Under the pieces are notes generated by a model. It saw only the letters and a list, made by a program, of their open reading frames with translations. It did no database searches and had not been told where the DNA came from. From positions 62,001 to 126,000 of the forward strand of contig JASAON010001640.1 of the NCBI GenBank assembly GCA_030849065.1: DNA of 64,000 bases, written 5' to 3'. Source of the stretch: Jaenimonas drosophilae (Eukaryota > Euglenozoa > Kinetoplastea > Trypanosomatida > Trypanosomatidae). Made by a program: the position numbers and the translations under genes. This document shows, piece by piece, positions 28,901 to 37,494 of this stretch (positions are counted from its first letter, which is position 1; each line of letters opens with the position of its first letter).

Positions 28901-31054
28901 GAAGAGGTCGATGAGCTCCTTCGCACCAAGGGCATCGTTGTACTTGGTGGCCACCTGAACAATCACCTTGAAGTTCTGCGTGTGATTGACGCAGAGGTCA
29001 CCCAAGCACTTGAGGCTGTCCTCCTTGTTGAGCTTCCCAAAGAAATCCACGAGCCACTCGGGGCTGAAGGACTGCACCTGCTGCAGGCAGCGGCGGATGC
29101 TGGACAAGTTGTCCACGTCAGGATCCTGCGTCTGTGCCATCACGTAGCACTCAATCGCACGTTGGTAGAGGCCTGCGCGCTCGCAGAGCGGGGCGAGGTC
29201 CATGCCTTCGTAGAAGCGGCAAATGTTCCGGGCAAAGATCTTCTCCGCCACAGAAGGGTGGGAGTACTTGAGGTTGATCTCGAGCAGCTTCGTCTGGAGG
29301 GCCATGGTGGACTCCGAGTTGTTGTCCCTCAACACGTCGAGGAGGAACTCCGTCGCCTGCTGAATGTGCTGGCGAGAGACGAACATGTCTACAATTTCAT
29401 CGGCGTCCAGAACCGGGGTATCTCCCATTTCACGGTAGAGCACACGGCCCAGATTGACGGCGTCCTGCGGCGATGATGAAACGCAATCGTTCATGATGAC
29501 GCGCCAGTCGGGGGTGAAGTTGGCCCGCTTGCAGTACTCCACCGCCTTCTGCGTCTCCTTCTTGTGCAGGAGCACCTCCACCACCTGCCGATGGGAGTTG
29601 GACTGGTGGTAAATCTTGATGGCCATCTCGGGGTCGGCCTGACGGATCAAGTCACCGAGCTCCTCACACGGCGTGAGCTTGCCCTCGTCGAATTGCTGCT
29701 TCACATAGGCAATGGCCCCCTTGGGCACCACCACACGTGCAAGCTCCACGGACTCGTGCTGGTTCAGCGTGGTCTCCGCAAGGACCATCTTGAAGTAGGT
29801 GGAGATGGCAGGGCCTTGTCCAGGAGGAGGAGGCATCTGCATGAAGCGGTACAGCACCTCGCGTGTACGGAGAGAGTTGTTTGGGGCACGCAGGCACAGA
29901 CGCACCGCCTCCTCAACATTTCCAGATCGAATGAAGGTGTCCAACTGAGATTGAAACAAATCATCCACCCCACCGAGATTGGCCGTTCCCGCGATGCGCA
30001 GTGCAAGAGCTGGGTTGTGATGCTGCTTCACAAAGTTGATGATGCTCTTGTCATTGGGCGCGATGCGGTGTACCGCACCTTGGTTGTTCACCACAACCAC
30101 ACCACCGCTGGCGTGGTCATCCGCTCCACAAAAGACCACCGCGTTCGTGAACTGCTGCGTGAAGACCACCGTACCCGTGAAGATGTCCATCAGCGCGTAC
30201 ATGCCGCGGCTGGTCACGATGCTCAACAGCTTGTGCCGGTCAGACACGTGCATCGCCACAGGGAAGTCTCCAGGCTGCATCTGAAGATTGTACACGTTGC
30301 GGCTCACTGTGAGGTCCGTCTTGCTGCCCGTGGGGAGCTCCATGATCATCACCTGGCCCCCACGCTGTGGGTTATTCCAGGCCATGCACATGATGTTGCA
30401 CTTGCGGCTCTCTGTTGGGGTCGGGGTGCTGATGAAGCAGCCACTGAATCCCTCCAACACACGGCTGCTGTTGTTCTCCACACTGTGGAGCAGGGCCTTG
30501 CCCACGGTGGCACCAGTGCCTGGATCCCTTACCACACCGGCGAGCATCAGCCACTTCTTCTGCTCGTCTGCCCGGTAGGAAAGGATCTGCACCGAGGAAT
30601 CATAATCGGCACTGCGGTCGAAGATACGCACGGGTGGGGCGTCCTCCGCGGCGTCAAGGCTCCAGTGAAAGACGGTTGTGGCAGTAACCACACCAACCGT
30701 GCGGTCGTCGATCCAGTGCCAAAACACAACATCATCGTGGAACATCACCGCCTTGAGCCGCTTGGAGGCCTCCACGTCGAAAATCTGAAGATTCCGCCCA
30801 CTTCGGAGAGCGAGCTTCTTGGACGATGGGTTCATGATGGCTGCTTCTGCATCGCGAATATTGTTGCGCATGCTCTCCCGCTTCTCCACATCCACGATCA
30901 CCAAAGAGGTTTGGCCATCTGCCTGGGCATCACGCACGCAGAGGTACTTGCTGCTCTCGAGGGTGACGGTCTTGAAGGAGATCGATCCCGGGCGAAGACC
31001 ACCCGAGACTGAGTTGAGCTGGAACACCTCAGAAATAGTGATGGGGGTATCCAT
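25985..31054 (-). CDS. CHC: Clathrin heavy chain
   Basis: A 1689-residue protein, the normal length for the family (about 1675). Residues 1-330 form the beta-propeller with typical clathrin signatures (IMNPSSKKLALRSG; LQIFDVE; DDVVFWHWIDDRTVGVVTATTVFHWSL in pieces). The alpha-solenoid with seven clathrin repeats runs from about 530 to 1570. The trimerisation region follows (LLHRKNKRFAHAISVAKQNALY...). The tail is Gly/Gln/Pro-rich and contains PQLMID, similar to the QLMLT motif that recruits Hsc70 for uncoating in animals. In trypanosomes, clathrin drives all endocytosis at the flagellar pocket. The start was placed at the ATG at 31054 (MDTPITISEVFQL), which matches the family; 18 codons upstream are not conserved. 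Strong codon bias leaves long open frames on the opposite strand, which are not genes. Confidence 0.97.
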   Translation of the reverse strand: MDTPITISEVFQLNSVSGGLRPGSISFKTVTLESSKYLCVRDAQADGQTSLVIVDVEKRESMRNNIRDAEAAIMNPSSKKLALRSGRNLQIFDVEASKRLKAVMFHDDVVFWHWIDDRTVGVVTATTVFHWSLDAAEDAPPVRIFDRSADYDSSVQILSYRADEQKKWLMLAGVVRDPGTGATVGKALLHSVENNSSRVLEGFSGCFISTPTPTESRKCNIMCMAWNNPQRGGQVMIMELPTGSKTDLTVSRNVYNLQMQPGDFPVAMHVSDRHKLLSIVTSRGMYALMDIFTGTVVFTQQFTNAVVFCGADDHASGGVVVVNNQGAVHRIAPNDKSIINFVKQHHNPALALRIAGTANLGGVDDLFQSQLDTFIRSGNVEEAVRLCLRAPNNSLRTREVLYRFMQMPPPPGQGPAISTYFKMVLAETTLNQHESVELARVVVPKGAIAYVKQQFDEGKLTPCEELGDLIRQADPEMAIKIYHQSNSHRQVVEVLLHKKETQKAVEYCKRANFTPDWRVIMNDCVSSSPQDAVNLGRVLYREMGDTPVLDADEIVDMFVSRQHIQQATEFLLDVLRDNNSESTMALQTKLLEINLKYSHPSVAEKIFARNICRFYEGMDLAPLCERAGLYQRAIECYVMAQTQDPDVDNLSSIRRCLQQVQSFSPEWLVDFFGKLNKEDSLKCLGDLCVNHTQNFKVIVQVATKYNDALGAKELIDLFMDNSLYDILYYYLGAIIPYTRDPEVHFRYIEASAEVGQMQELERMTRESPCYDGERTKNYLKNKKLNDMWPFINVCDQHSFISEMVHYLVETGNESYIEQFVTRRSPGKAPQVVSALIECNASDEVIKSLLNAVGTMCPIAELVTVAEETGRLHLIRGWLEARRNEKKTDPALYNALAKIYIDLGQSPEKFLQENEYYESLVVGKYCADRDPNLAYIAYMRGHCSVEIIQLCTKNGMFKQMARYLVKEQNLDLWATVLSDDSSQRAQLIEAVQQTALPESTVSEEVSTTVRAFMNANLTEALTSLLDQIVVHGRFRKNRYLENLLIISAVRARKDKVMEYITNLQDYDAQNIASIATGAGMHEAAFAVYDRHEMPKEAIHVLLHDLNDVSRARNYAQKADLPAVSGVMGEYLIGVDEVHEGIEWLIRAKNADLVAEVTAAAERTNQYADLIKYLTMARKYSRAKDNKIDTALVLTYAKTGRLAELEEFLKETHNVKIGAIADKCFEDKLYESARVLYAVANNYARLAETEIALKNLHAAVEAANKAKSISTYKKVNLACIEAGEMKFAALCAVPVLLRAEEVKDICARYENRGLWEDLFAVLKTASGHQGAHMAIFTEMGVLLAKYRPEKLLEHINLYPKKINTLAMIQICEEYHHWVPIRVLYTNNEDWLAAANTMMLHFADSWDHEIFKDVLSHLGANDVLYTTISFYLRTQPQLLNDLMTSLFKKLDPERAIAEVQKSAPLYIIRPYLETAQERNSKKVNETLNSLYIEEENFNTLRHSVDAFNNFDSEELSSRLEKMEMFEFRKIALLLHRKNKRFAHAISVAKQNALYSDAISTAAESGDVELVESLLDFFVKDSPECFATCLYTCYDLLSPAAVMERAVLNNCTPVVMPYFVQAIHKYTEKIDRIEKTMTDAKVAAQDAARRAGPVQGNPQLMIDQGPPMGTGRPQQMPNQQGYGGAQFGSGRPF

Positions 31055-31670
31055 TGCTGTGTGCTGCAACTTGTCTTTGACGGAGTAGGAGGTGAGATGA
31101 GGTATCAAGATTCTTTGTTTGAGGTCGTCTCACCAACGTGGGGCTCAATGGCTAGGAAGTTAGGGGTATGGAAACGAAAGTGATGAGCCACAATGAGAAA
31201 GGTAAAGGCGTACCAAACAACTATCTATCGTGATGTGCGCACCAACAACAACAAGGATGATGAGGGGAAGTACATGGATGGTGCATATATACCCACACAT
31301 GAACAGTGGTGAAAGAACAAAAACAAGAAGCCAAGCATCCATTCCATCATAACGGAACGGAGCTGGCCTCGCTACAGTATAGTCTTGAAGCTTTTGACGC
31401 AGATAGGAGACTCGGCTAATCACAACAAACAACACAAACACATCCATCAATGGGGTGTCTGGCTTCGTTTTTCTTCTCGGCAGCAACGAGCGCGCAGCGA
31501 TTTTTGTGGGATGGATTCTTGTCTTCACACGAACGCACATGATGAAATGGTGGGTTTCCATCATCCTTGGCTACGATTTGGACAATGATATTCTTAGTCG
31601 TGAGGGGTTTTCTTCTTCTCGGCCGTATCAAAAACCAAAGACTTGACTTGCACATTCACCATTCACCTAG

Positions 31671-31689
31671 AGAGAATATGATATTCTCT
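31671..31689. other. Perfect palindrome, 9-bp arms
   Basis: AGAGAATAT (31671-31679), one spacer G, ATATTCTCT (31681-31689). A complete inverted repeat in the gene-free stretch between clathrin heavy chain and the 7-knuckle CCHC gene. It could form a small hairpin in RNA or bind a dimeric protein. No function is known. Confidence 0.5.
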
Positions 31690-32304
31690 TCGCCACGCGT
31701 CAGCCTGTGTGTGGTCCTCTCTATGGTCGCTAGGGGGGTTTCCAACTTAATTGTGGTCAAAATCTTGACTTCCTCTGCTCGTCTTTGTTACTTGCTTCTC
31801 CATCTTTCATCCATCGCGACAGTTGTTGTGCATTTGTTTGATCTCGGTATCTCCTTTCTCTTTTCACCGTTGGAGTTAGAGTTTGGACTTCTCATATCTC
31901 GTCCACTTCTACCAAGCGAATGCATCACAACAGGAGCATCAAGCCTCCATACAGATTGATACCATTCTCATGTGTGTGCTTTTTTTTGTGGTTGCGTTCG
32001 TGTTTCCCCGTAAAGCATTCGCGTGCGGATGTAGTGGATCGTACTCGCACCGTCTCATACCATCCGCAACATCGAAAATAATAATGGAAACTGAACACAA
32101 CCGAGCACCACAAAAGAAGGCGTCACAGATCCTCTGGAGAGCACGATTGCCGTCAGCGCTATTCCCCTGAAAGAAAAGAAGATAAATGATGTCCTCCATG
32201 GTTTCATGATCATTTCAAGATAAAAGTTGTATTCTACCGTTCATTCCAGTTCGTGGCGCAAGTTGGTGCGTAACCACACATCATCGACGGGATATAAGAG
32301 ACGC

Positions 32305-32559
32305 TCAATCTTCGTCCACCTCCTTATACGCACATTCACGCACACCCAAAGAAGAACTTTGAGGGGGTAGTATAGAGGGAGAGGAAGAAAGAAGGTCAGC
32401 CATCCTCATCGACGACCGCCACAACGGAAGAGGAACCTCCAAAAATTGGAAAACACGAAAATATAAAAAGGACCCACGCCCATATAGCGCGTCAAGATAC
32501 ATTTCTTGTTGTTTTCTCGTGCCAACCTCTGGTCCCACGGCGAGGTACTCACTCACCAT
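32305..32559 (-). CDS. Possible small gene, 84 residues, unknown
   Basis: On the minus strand a long pyrimidine tract (plus positions about 32590-32650) is followed by an AG, a short leader and an ATG at 32559, exactly the form expected of a trans-spliced gene. The frame gives 84 residues beginning MVSEYLAVGPEVG, with a helical stretch RKQQEMYLDALYGRG, then a hydrophobic part, and ends in an acidic tail (KEVDED). I do not recognise it. The second half uses T-rich codons unlike the neighbouring genes, which argues against it. It may instead be a chance frame within a 3' UTR. Confidence 0.3.
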   Translation of the reverse strand: MVSEYLAVGPEVGTRKQQEMYLDALYGRGSFLYFRVFQFLEVPLPLWRSSMRMADLLSSSPSILPPQSSSLGVRECAYKEVDED

Positions 32560-33338
32560 GTTCGTTGGTGGCACTCCAGAAAAATACAAAGAAGGCGGGA
32601 AGAGTGGGGAGGGGGAAGAGAGAGAGAGGGGGGGGGGGAGGGGTGACAAACATTACCGGAACACTGACTTCGATTCCCGCAATTCGCGTATACAAAGAAT
32701 GCGCACCATGGAAAACGGTTGACGCAGCACGCTTGACTGGAATGAATTGCCACAGGCCCCGCAAGAAGAAGGAAAAGCGGGAGCTAGGCGCGTCGATGAG
32801 AGATTGAGAGAAAACGGTAAATAAAAATGTCGAGGCATCGAACACACAAAAAAAACTACAAACAAGACAAAGAAGAGGGAGAGGGAAGGTGGGAGGGGGC
32901 AGAACAAGTACTAACGAAGACGAAGTAACTCGCTGCATCTCTCTGAGCAGCAACTTGTGTGCTTTTTGTGGGGGGCGGAGGTGGGTCGTCCTCGATGATG
33001 CATTTTTTTTTCCTCCACTTCTCCCGTTCACAACATGTTGCGCGTTTTCTTTTCTCCATGAGGTACGAAAGTGTTTCCCCTACCCGACTTGCGGGGCCGA
33101 CTGGTGAGTTCATCCATTCAAGCCACTCTCAGCGCATATTGTATACTGTGTATAGCGTTTTTTTGTGTTTTCCTCTCATATGTAAGTACGGTTCACTACA
33201 TCAGTGTATGCTCGGTAGGTCTGGAGCGAAGCACATGGAGCAGAGCGGTGGAAGATATTGGCCAAAGCCAACCTTCCAGAGTACAGTTTCCACTCGTGCT
33301 CACCTTCACCCCGATTTGACGGAGAAGGAAGCTGAAGA

Positions 33339-33830
33339 TTAGTTCTTCTTCTCGGGGCAGTCGCGGCGGAGGTGGCCGGTCTTGCCGCACTCGTAGCACT
33401 CGCCATCGTTCTTGTGGCGGCGACCACGGCTGGGCTTGCCCTCGTACTTGGAGCACTCCTTGGTCATGTGGCCCTTCTCACCGCAGAGGGGGCAGGGACG
33501 TTCTAGGAGCGCCTTGCGGCAGTGGCGGATGGTGTGGCCATCCTCGTTGCAGCCAGAGCAGTGGGTGGGGTTGGAGCAGTCCTTGGAGATGTGTCCCTTC
33601 TGGCCGCAGTTGTAGCAGGTCTCCTCCACGGGAGGGGCCTCGGGGCACTCACGGGCGCGGTGGCCGGGCTTGTGGCAGTAGAAGCAGGGGGCATCAGCAT
33701 CCACGACGTTGTTGGGGCAAGACTTAGCCATGTGGCCGGGCTGGCCGCAGCGGAAGCAGGGAGCGTTCTCAGCAGACTCCTTGCACTCGCGGCTCAGGTG
33801 ACCAACTCCTCCACAGCGGTAGCAGACCAT
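33339..33830 (-). CDS. CCHC zinc-knuckle protein, seven fingers (UMSBP/CNBP-like)
   Basis: A 163-residue protein with seven knuckles: CYRCGGVGHLSREC, CFRCGQPGHMAKSC, CFYCHKPGHRAREC, CYNCGQKGHISKDC, CSGCNEDGHTIRHC, CPLCGEKGHMTKEC and CYECGKTGHLRRDC. Knuckles 3, 5 and 6 are atypical (CHKPGH, CNEDGH, CPLCGEKGH), so the array is more diverged than in its two neighbours. A basic linker KPSRGRRHKND separates knuckles 6 and 7, and the protein ends in EKKN. The family binds single-stranded nucleic acid; in kinetoplastids members act at minicircle replication origins, and others bind mRNA or telomeric repeats. The start is the ATG at 33830 (MVCYRCGG), directly before the first knuckle. Confidence 0.9.
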   Translation of the reverse strand: MVCYRCGGVGHLSRECKESAENAPCFRCGQPGHMAKSCPNNVVDADAPCFYCHKPGHRARECPEAPPVEETCYNCGQKGHISKDCSNPTHCSGCNEDGHTIRHCRKALLERPCPLCGEKGHMTKECSKYEGKPSRGRRHKNDGECYECGKTGHLRRDCPEKKN

Positions 33831-35112
33831 CTTTGGTGTTGTTTGGGTGGGTTTGGTTGTGTTGGGGTGGTAAGACTTGCTGGAATACGCGACGCGAAAT
33901 CTGTGTGAGTGTTGTAATGATAACAAACACGAAGTCGCACGCGGAAAATTAAAAAAAGAACATATCAAATAAAAGAGTAAGGAGGGGGGAAAGAGGCAAG
34001 CAGTAGAGAGTGGGGAGCCAATCTCGTATGCTCAAGTCACAAATCCTCTTCACGCACAACATCATGTATGTGTACGTCAGCGCCTCGTCCATGTCCATTT
34101 CGTCCTTCACCGAAATCCTTCACCCCATGCACGAGCTCGAAAGCCAGCAGTGATGGCACGAGGTAACGGCGAGTATATGCCCGCTGTCCAAACTTAGTCC
34201 ATAGGTTCCCTCTTCTCCACCAGCAAGTCGCTGCATGCTGCCGTTTCATCCACGAGCAGCTCACCACGACAGCCACTGTAGAAAAAGAAACCCACGGTGC
34301 AAGTGTGGGAATCATCATCATACCGCGCATCTATGCCACTGACATCCATCATTTTCTTTACCAGCTCAGCAACGAAAACAACAAAACCCGATCCATTTTC
34401 GACTCTGGCCACGACTGAACTCTTTCTTCGTCCTCTTCTCACCGCCTTCGAACCACGGCTCAACCTTCTTCACACATCCGTAACGGCAGCAACACCAATA
34501 GACCTCATCGCGTCACTGCATCCACTACAATACCACACATGCTCCATATCGTCCTTCATCCACCTAACGGCAACAGCCGTGTCTCTCTCAAACCAGCACT
34601 ACCCTTCGTGGTACCTGTACACGTACCATAGCTTTCAAACTTACCCGTAAAAGAGGACAGAAAAAGCATTGAGTACATGGAAGCAAATCACCACAGCATC
34701 ACAATCACAATCACCTCCCTCTCTCGCACACAAACGCACTCATGTGGGTGCTGAACACCTAACGTGTATGAGAGAGGGGGTTGGGTGACCCCTCATTTGC
34801 AACACACAAGTCATGTTTCAATGCGCTGAGTAACTGCACGAACACATGCAAAGTAAAGCGTGACTTCTTCAACCTCGGAGGCCAAGGCCACTCGAGATTC
34901 GCACGCCTTTACTCACAGCAAAGATGGAACGGCGTTCCCACAGTATTTTTTCCTGGTGGCGTAGTCCGAGGACCACTTGTCCACCATCACATCACTAAGA
35001 CACAGAAAGAAAGGGGGGAGGGGAGACTCAAAGAAGAATCGCGGATTTAGGGGCTTACGTAGTTAACTTAGATCGTCGCGAAAATTAGGTTGTTGGATGA
35101 GTTCCATGAAGC
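33831..35112. other. Intergenic region with a possible decayed gene
   Basis: Nearly 1.3 kb between two CCHC genes. The part from 33942 to 33995 is purine-rich on the plus strand and is the likely splice signal of the 7-knuckle gene. From about 34037 to 34580 minus-strand frames replace one another (listed as a possible pseudogene). The rest (34600-35112) shows nothing gene-like and is presumably the 3' UTR of the 9-knuckle gene. Confidence 0.5.
34037..34580 (-). pseudogene. Possible decayed protein gene with shifted frames
   Basis: Four protein-like stretches follow one another on the minus strand in different frames. The first (about 34580-34472) contains WMKDDMEHVWYCSGCSDAM. The second (about 34475-34390) is rich in Lys/Glu codons (KKVEPWFEGGEKRTKKEF). 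The third (about 34445-34194) contains VAELVKKMMDVSGIDARYDD and ELLVDETAACSDLL. The fourth (to a TGA at 34037) contains KFGQRAYTRRYLVPSLLAFE. Stops or shifts separate them. Codon choice in each piece looks more like coding than like the surrounding UTRs. I do not recognise the protein. A chance mosaic is the main alternative; a 117-codon frame also runs antisense (34297-34650). Confidence 0.22.
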
Positions 35113-35892
35113 TTACGCCTTGGTGGGGCAGTCGCGGGACATGTGGCCAGACTCACCGCAGTTGTAGCAAGCGCGGTCTCCGCCACGGCCTCCCTGCTGC
35201 TTGGTGGGGCAGTCGCGGCTCATGTGGCCGGACTCACCGCAGTTGTAGCAAGCGCGGTCACCACCACCACGGCCTCCCTGCTGCTTGGTGGGGCAGTCGC
35301 GGCTCATGTGGCCAGACTCACCGCAGTTGTAGCATGCGCGGTCACCACCACCACGGCCTCCCTGCTGCTTGGTGGGGCACTCGCGGGACATGTGGCCGGA
35401 CTCACCGCAGTTGTAGCAAGCGCGGTCACCACCACCACGGCCTCCCTGCTGCTTGGTGGGGCAGTCGCGGCTCATGTGGCCAGACTCACCGCAGTTGTAG
35501 CATGCGCGGTCGCCACCACCACGGCCTCCCTGCTGCTTGGTGGGGCAGTCGCGGCTCATGTGGCCGGCCTCACCGCAGTTGTAGCAAGCGCGGTCACCTC
35601 CGTAGGCCGCATCACGCGGGCGCTTGCCGTAGCCTCCCTGCTGCTTGGTGGGGCAGTCGCGGCTGAGGTGTCCGTTCTCACCGCAGTTGAAGCAGGCGCG
35701 GTCACCGGCGGCTCCAGCCTTGGCGGCGTTGGGGCACTCGCGGCTAAAGTGGCCTTCCTGGCCGCACTTGAAGCAGGCACCGCTGGCGGAGGAGGAGTTG
35801 TTGTTGCCGCTGGGGCAGTCGCGGGCGAAGTGGCCTTCCTCACCGCAGTTGCGGCAGGCGTTATCAGAGCGGGGAGATTCGGCGTCGGACAT
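35113..35892 (-). CDS. CCHC zinc-knuckle protein, nine fingers (HEXBP/poly-zinc-finger type)
   Basis: A 259-residue protein with nine CX2CX4HX4C knuckles. The first three are individual (CRNCGEEGHFARDC, CFKCGQEGHFSREC, CFNCGENGHLSRDC). The last six are near-identical copies of CYNCGESGHMSRDC joined by PTKQQGGRGGGDRA linkers, rich in Gly, Arg and Gln. Nine fingers is the number in Leishmania HEXBP, a single-strand DNA-binding protein. The RGG-like linkers may also bind RNA or be methylated on arginine. The start is the ATG at 35892 (MSDAESPRSD). The gene lies between proteasome beta 5 and the 7-knuckle gene. Confidence 0.92.
   Translation of the reverse strand: MSDAESPRSDNACRNCGEEGHFARDCPSGNNNSSSASGACFKCGQEGHFSRECPNAAKAGAAGDRACFNCGENGHLSRDCPTKQQGGYGKRPRDAAYGGDRACYNCGEAGHMSRDCPTKQQGGRGGGDRACYNCGESGHMSRDCPTKQQGGRGGGDRACYNCGESGHMSRECPTKQQGGRGGGDRACYNCGESGHMSRDCPTKQQGGRGGGDRACYNCGESGHMSRDCPTKQQGGRGGDRACYNCGESGHMSRDCPTKA
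35130..35630 (-). repeat. Tandem 84-bp repeats encoding zinc knuckles 4-9
   Basis: Six copies of an 84-bp unit (one is 81 bp, lacking a Gly codon) encode 28-residue knuckle-plus-linker modules. Copies differ at only a few bases. Marker bases alternate along the array: GGACTC with AGCAAGC, then AGACTC with AGCATGC, then the same pair again. The array therefore seems to contain a duplicated two-unit (168-bp) block. Such arrays change copy number easily and are easily collapsed in assembly. Confidence 0.85.
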
Positions 35893-36261
35893 GATGAGCT
35901 TTGGTAAGGGTCTTGTTGGGAAAGAGATGGATAGCTTGGGAAGACGGGAAGTCTAAAAAAGGCGTGTGGCTGCAAGGAAATCTATGAAGAAGAAGATGGA
36001 GGTAAAGTGACACATGATATTCAGAGATGGGCAGACAGTGTGTCACAAAAGACAAGCACCAAGTGAGTGAGTACTTGGATGCTGTCTGGGGAAGGTCTTC
36101 ATGACATGACAGAAGGACAAAGGGGACAAGAGAGACGTGGTACTGCAGCCACACAAGGCAGCACCACTGGCCACCTGTTGTCCGCTATCCTTCTGGTGTT
36201 TTCATCATTTGCACGTGATCAATAACTATCGTAGCTGGGCTTTCCCACTCACCAAACCTCC
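35893..36261. other. Short intergenic region
   Basis: No gene. On the plus strand 35915-35955 is purine-rich and is a likely splice signal for the 9-knuckle gene. The remainder is the 3' UTR of proteasome beta 5. Confidence 0.5.
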
Positions 36262-37170
36262 TTAGGAGGACGGGTTGTAGCGCTCAAAGAGCTTCGTCTG
36301 GTCATCCCGCGAGATCTGCGTCCAGCCCTTGGCGTGCACGTGGTAGACGGTCACAATACCACCAGAAGCACCATCACGGTAGGTGGCGTGGAAGATGGAC
36401 CGCCGGGCCAAGTCGCAGGCCTCCTCCACGGTGAGATCCTTCCTGTAGCCCGAGTCAAGCACGCCATAGGCGTAGATGGAGCCGGAGCCAACACTAAAGA
36501 GGTCCTGCTTGATGCGCGTACCCTTATCATCGATGTAGTACAGGGAGGGTCCAAACTCATCCCATCCAGCAATCATGGTTCCCATGGAGAGGCCATGGTT
36601 TCGGTAGGAGTAGGTGATGTTCGCCAAGATCTTGCTCGCCGCCGCCACGGAGATCCGAGAGCCGTTTCGGAGCTCCCACAGGCGGCACTCCATGCCCAGG
36701 ACGCGTTCCCAGTACTGGCAATCTGCGGCACCACCAGCCATGGTACCCAGCAAGTACTCGTTGATCTCCAGCACCTTCATCACGGTCTGAGATGCCACAT
36801 ATTGACCCGTGGAGGCACGGGAATCCACGGCGATGATGATGCCACCGTTAAACTCGAAACCCAAGGTGGTGGTACCCTTCTTGTAGTTGATGTGGGGGAT
36901 GGAGCGGGGGACGGGACAGGTCTTGGCCAGGTGCCAGCATCGCTCCTCGCCGTTGCGGTAGCTGGTATCCAGAGGATCGGCCGATAGGAGCTCACCGGTG
37001 CTGGAGAGAATGCCGCTCTCCACGGCACCCTGTCGCGGAATATGGCGATAGGAGCAGCGCGTCAAGTCATCGTCACACTCGTCCTGGGGTAGATTGTGGT
37101 AGGTGAAGGGACCAACCCTCGGGCAATCCCCGAGAGTGAAGTTGGAGTGCATCACCTCTTCAAAGTCCAT
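36262..37170 (-). CDS. PSMB5: 20S proteasome subunit beta 5 (chymotrypsin-like)
   Basis: A 302-residue precursor. A 99-residue propeptide ends at KKG, and the mature chain begins TTTLGFEF with the catalytic Thr at residue 100. The mature chain keeps the beta 5 pattern: the Asp of VDSRAS, the Lys of ASQTVMKV (mature Lys33), [15 protein letters not shown], and [15 protein letters not shown]. This subunit carries the chymotrypsin-like activity of the proteasome, and it is a known drug target in trypanosomatids. The start was set at the ATG at 37170 ([15 protein letters not shown]). The 35 codons upstream are basic and not conserved, and cross likely leader sequence. All active-site residues are intact. 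Confidence 0.96.
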   Translation of the reverse strand: MDFEEVMHSNFTLGDCPRVGPFTYHNLPQDECDDDLTRCSYRHIPRQGAVESGILSSTGELLSADPLDTSYRNGEERCWHLAKTCPVPRSIPHINYKKGTTTLGFEFNGGIIIAVDSRASTGQYVASQTVMKVLEINEYLLGTMAGGAADCQYWERVLGMECRLWELRNGSRISVAAASKILANITYSYRNHGLSMGTMIAGWDEFGPSLYYIDDKGTRIKQDLFSVGSGSIYAYGVLDSGYRKDLTVEEACDLARRSIFHATYRDGASGGIVTVYHVHAKGWTQISRDDQTKLFERYNPSS

Positions 37171-37494
37171 GATGATGGATTGACTAGATATCCAGTGAGA
37201 GAGTATGTGTGTATCGGCACGGGGGCGACGATGGTACGATCGAGGCAAGAAAACCGCCAACAATCTGGAATCCAACGAATAGGCGAGGCTATCCTACCAC
37301 CAACCATAACAACAGCGCGAAGAAGAAGAGAGAGGGCAAGTGATGGCAACACACGTCAGATACACATATCATTCAGCAAGTGAGTAGAGGAGGTGTGTGG
37401 CTAGCCACGTTGGCACCCCTCACACCTATTTTTTTCATTTACTCGGAACGCTTGTACTTATGAAGGCTGAAGTACGGCACACACACACACACCA
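37171..37494. other. Short intergenic region
   Basis: No gene. Purine-rich on the plus strand at about 37318-37336, the likely splice signal for proteasome beta 5. An AC repeat (about 37482-37493) lies against the stop codon of the next gene. Confidence 0.5.

Larger units (their letters stand above)
31055..33338. other. Long gene-poor stretch, probable 3' UTR of the 7-knuckle CCHC gene
   Basis: About 2.3 kb. It contains one small candidate gene (32305-32559, listed separately). It also contains a perfect short palindrome (31671-31689) and plus-strand CT-rich runs around 31700-31880 and 33008-33060. A hydrophobic 130-codon plus-strand frame (31567-31959) starts at TTG and reflects the pyrimidine richness. 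Minus-strand pyrimidine tracts lie near 32590-32650 and 32830-32900. Otherwise I see nothing gene-like. Confidence 0.5.

Noticed and set aside
27644..31012. Two long plus-strand frames (610 and 482 codons) opposite clathrin heavy chain
   Set aside because: They lie wholly antisense to a certain gene. They arise because its strong codon bias avoids the codons that would read as stops on the other strand. Their composition (His, Val, Leu-rich) matches no protein.
31567..31959. Hydrophobic plus-strand protein of 130 residues
   Set aside because: It starts at TTG, its hydrophobicity comes from T/C-rich sequence, and it opposes the direction of the whole unit.
35143..35907. Plus-strand 254-codon Ala/Val/Thr repeat protein
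   Set aside because: It is the antisense shadow of the 84-bp zinc-knuckle repeats. Similar shadows occur opposite the other two CCHC genes.
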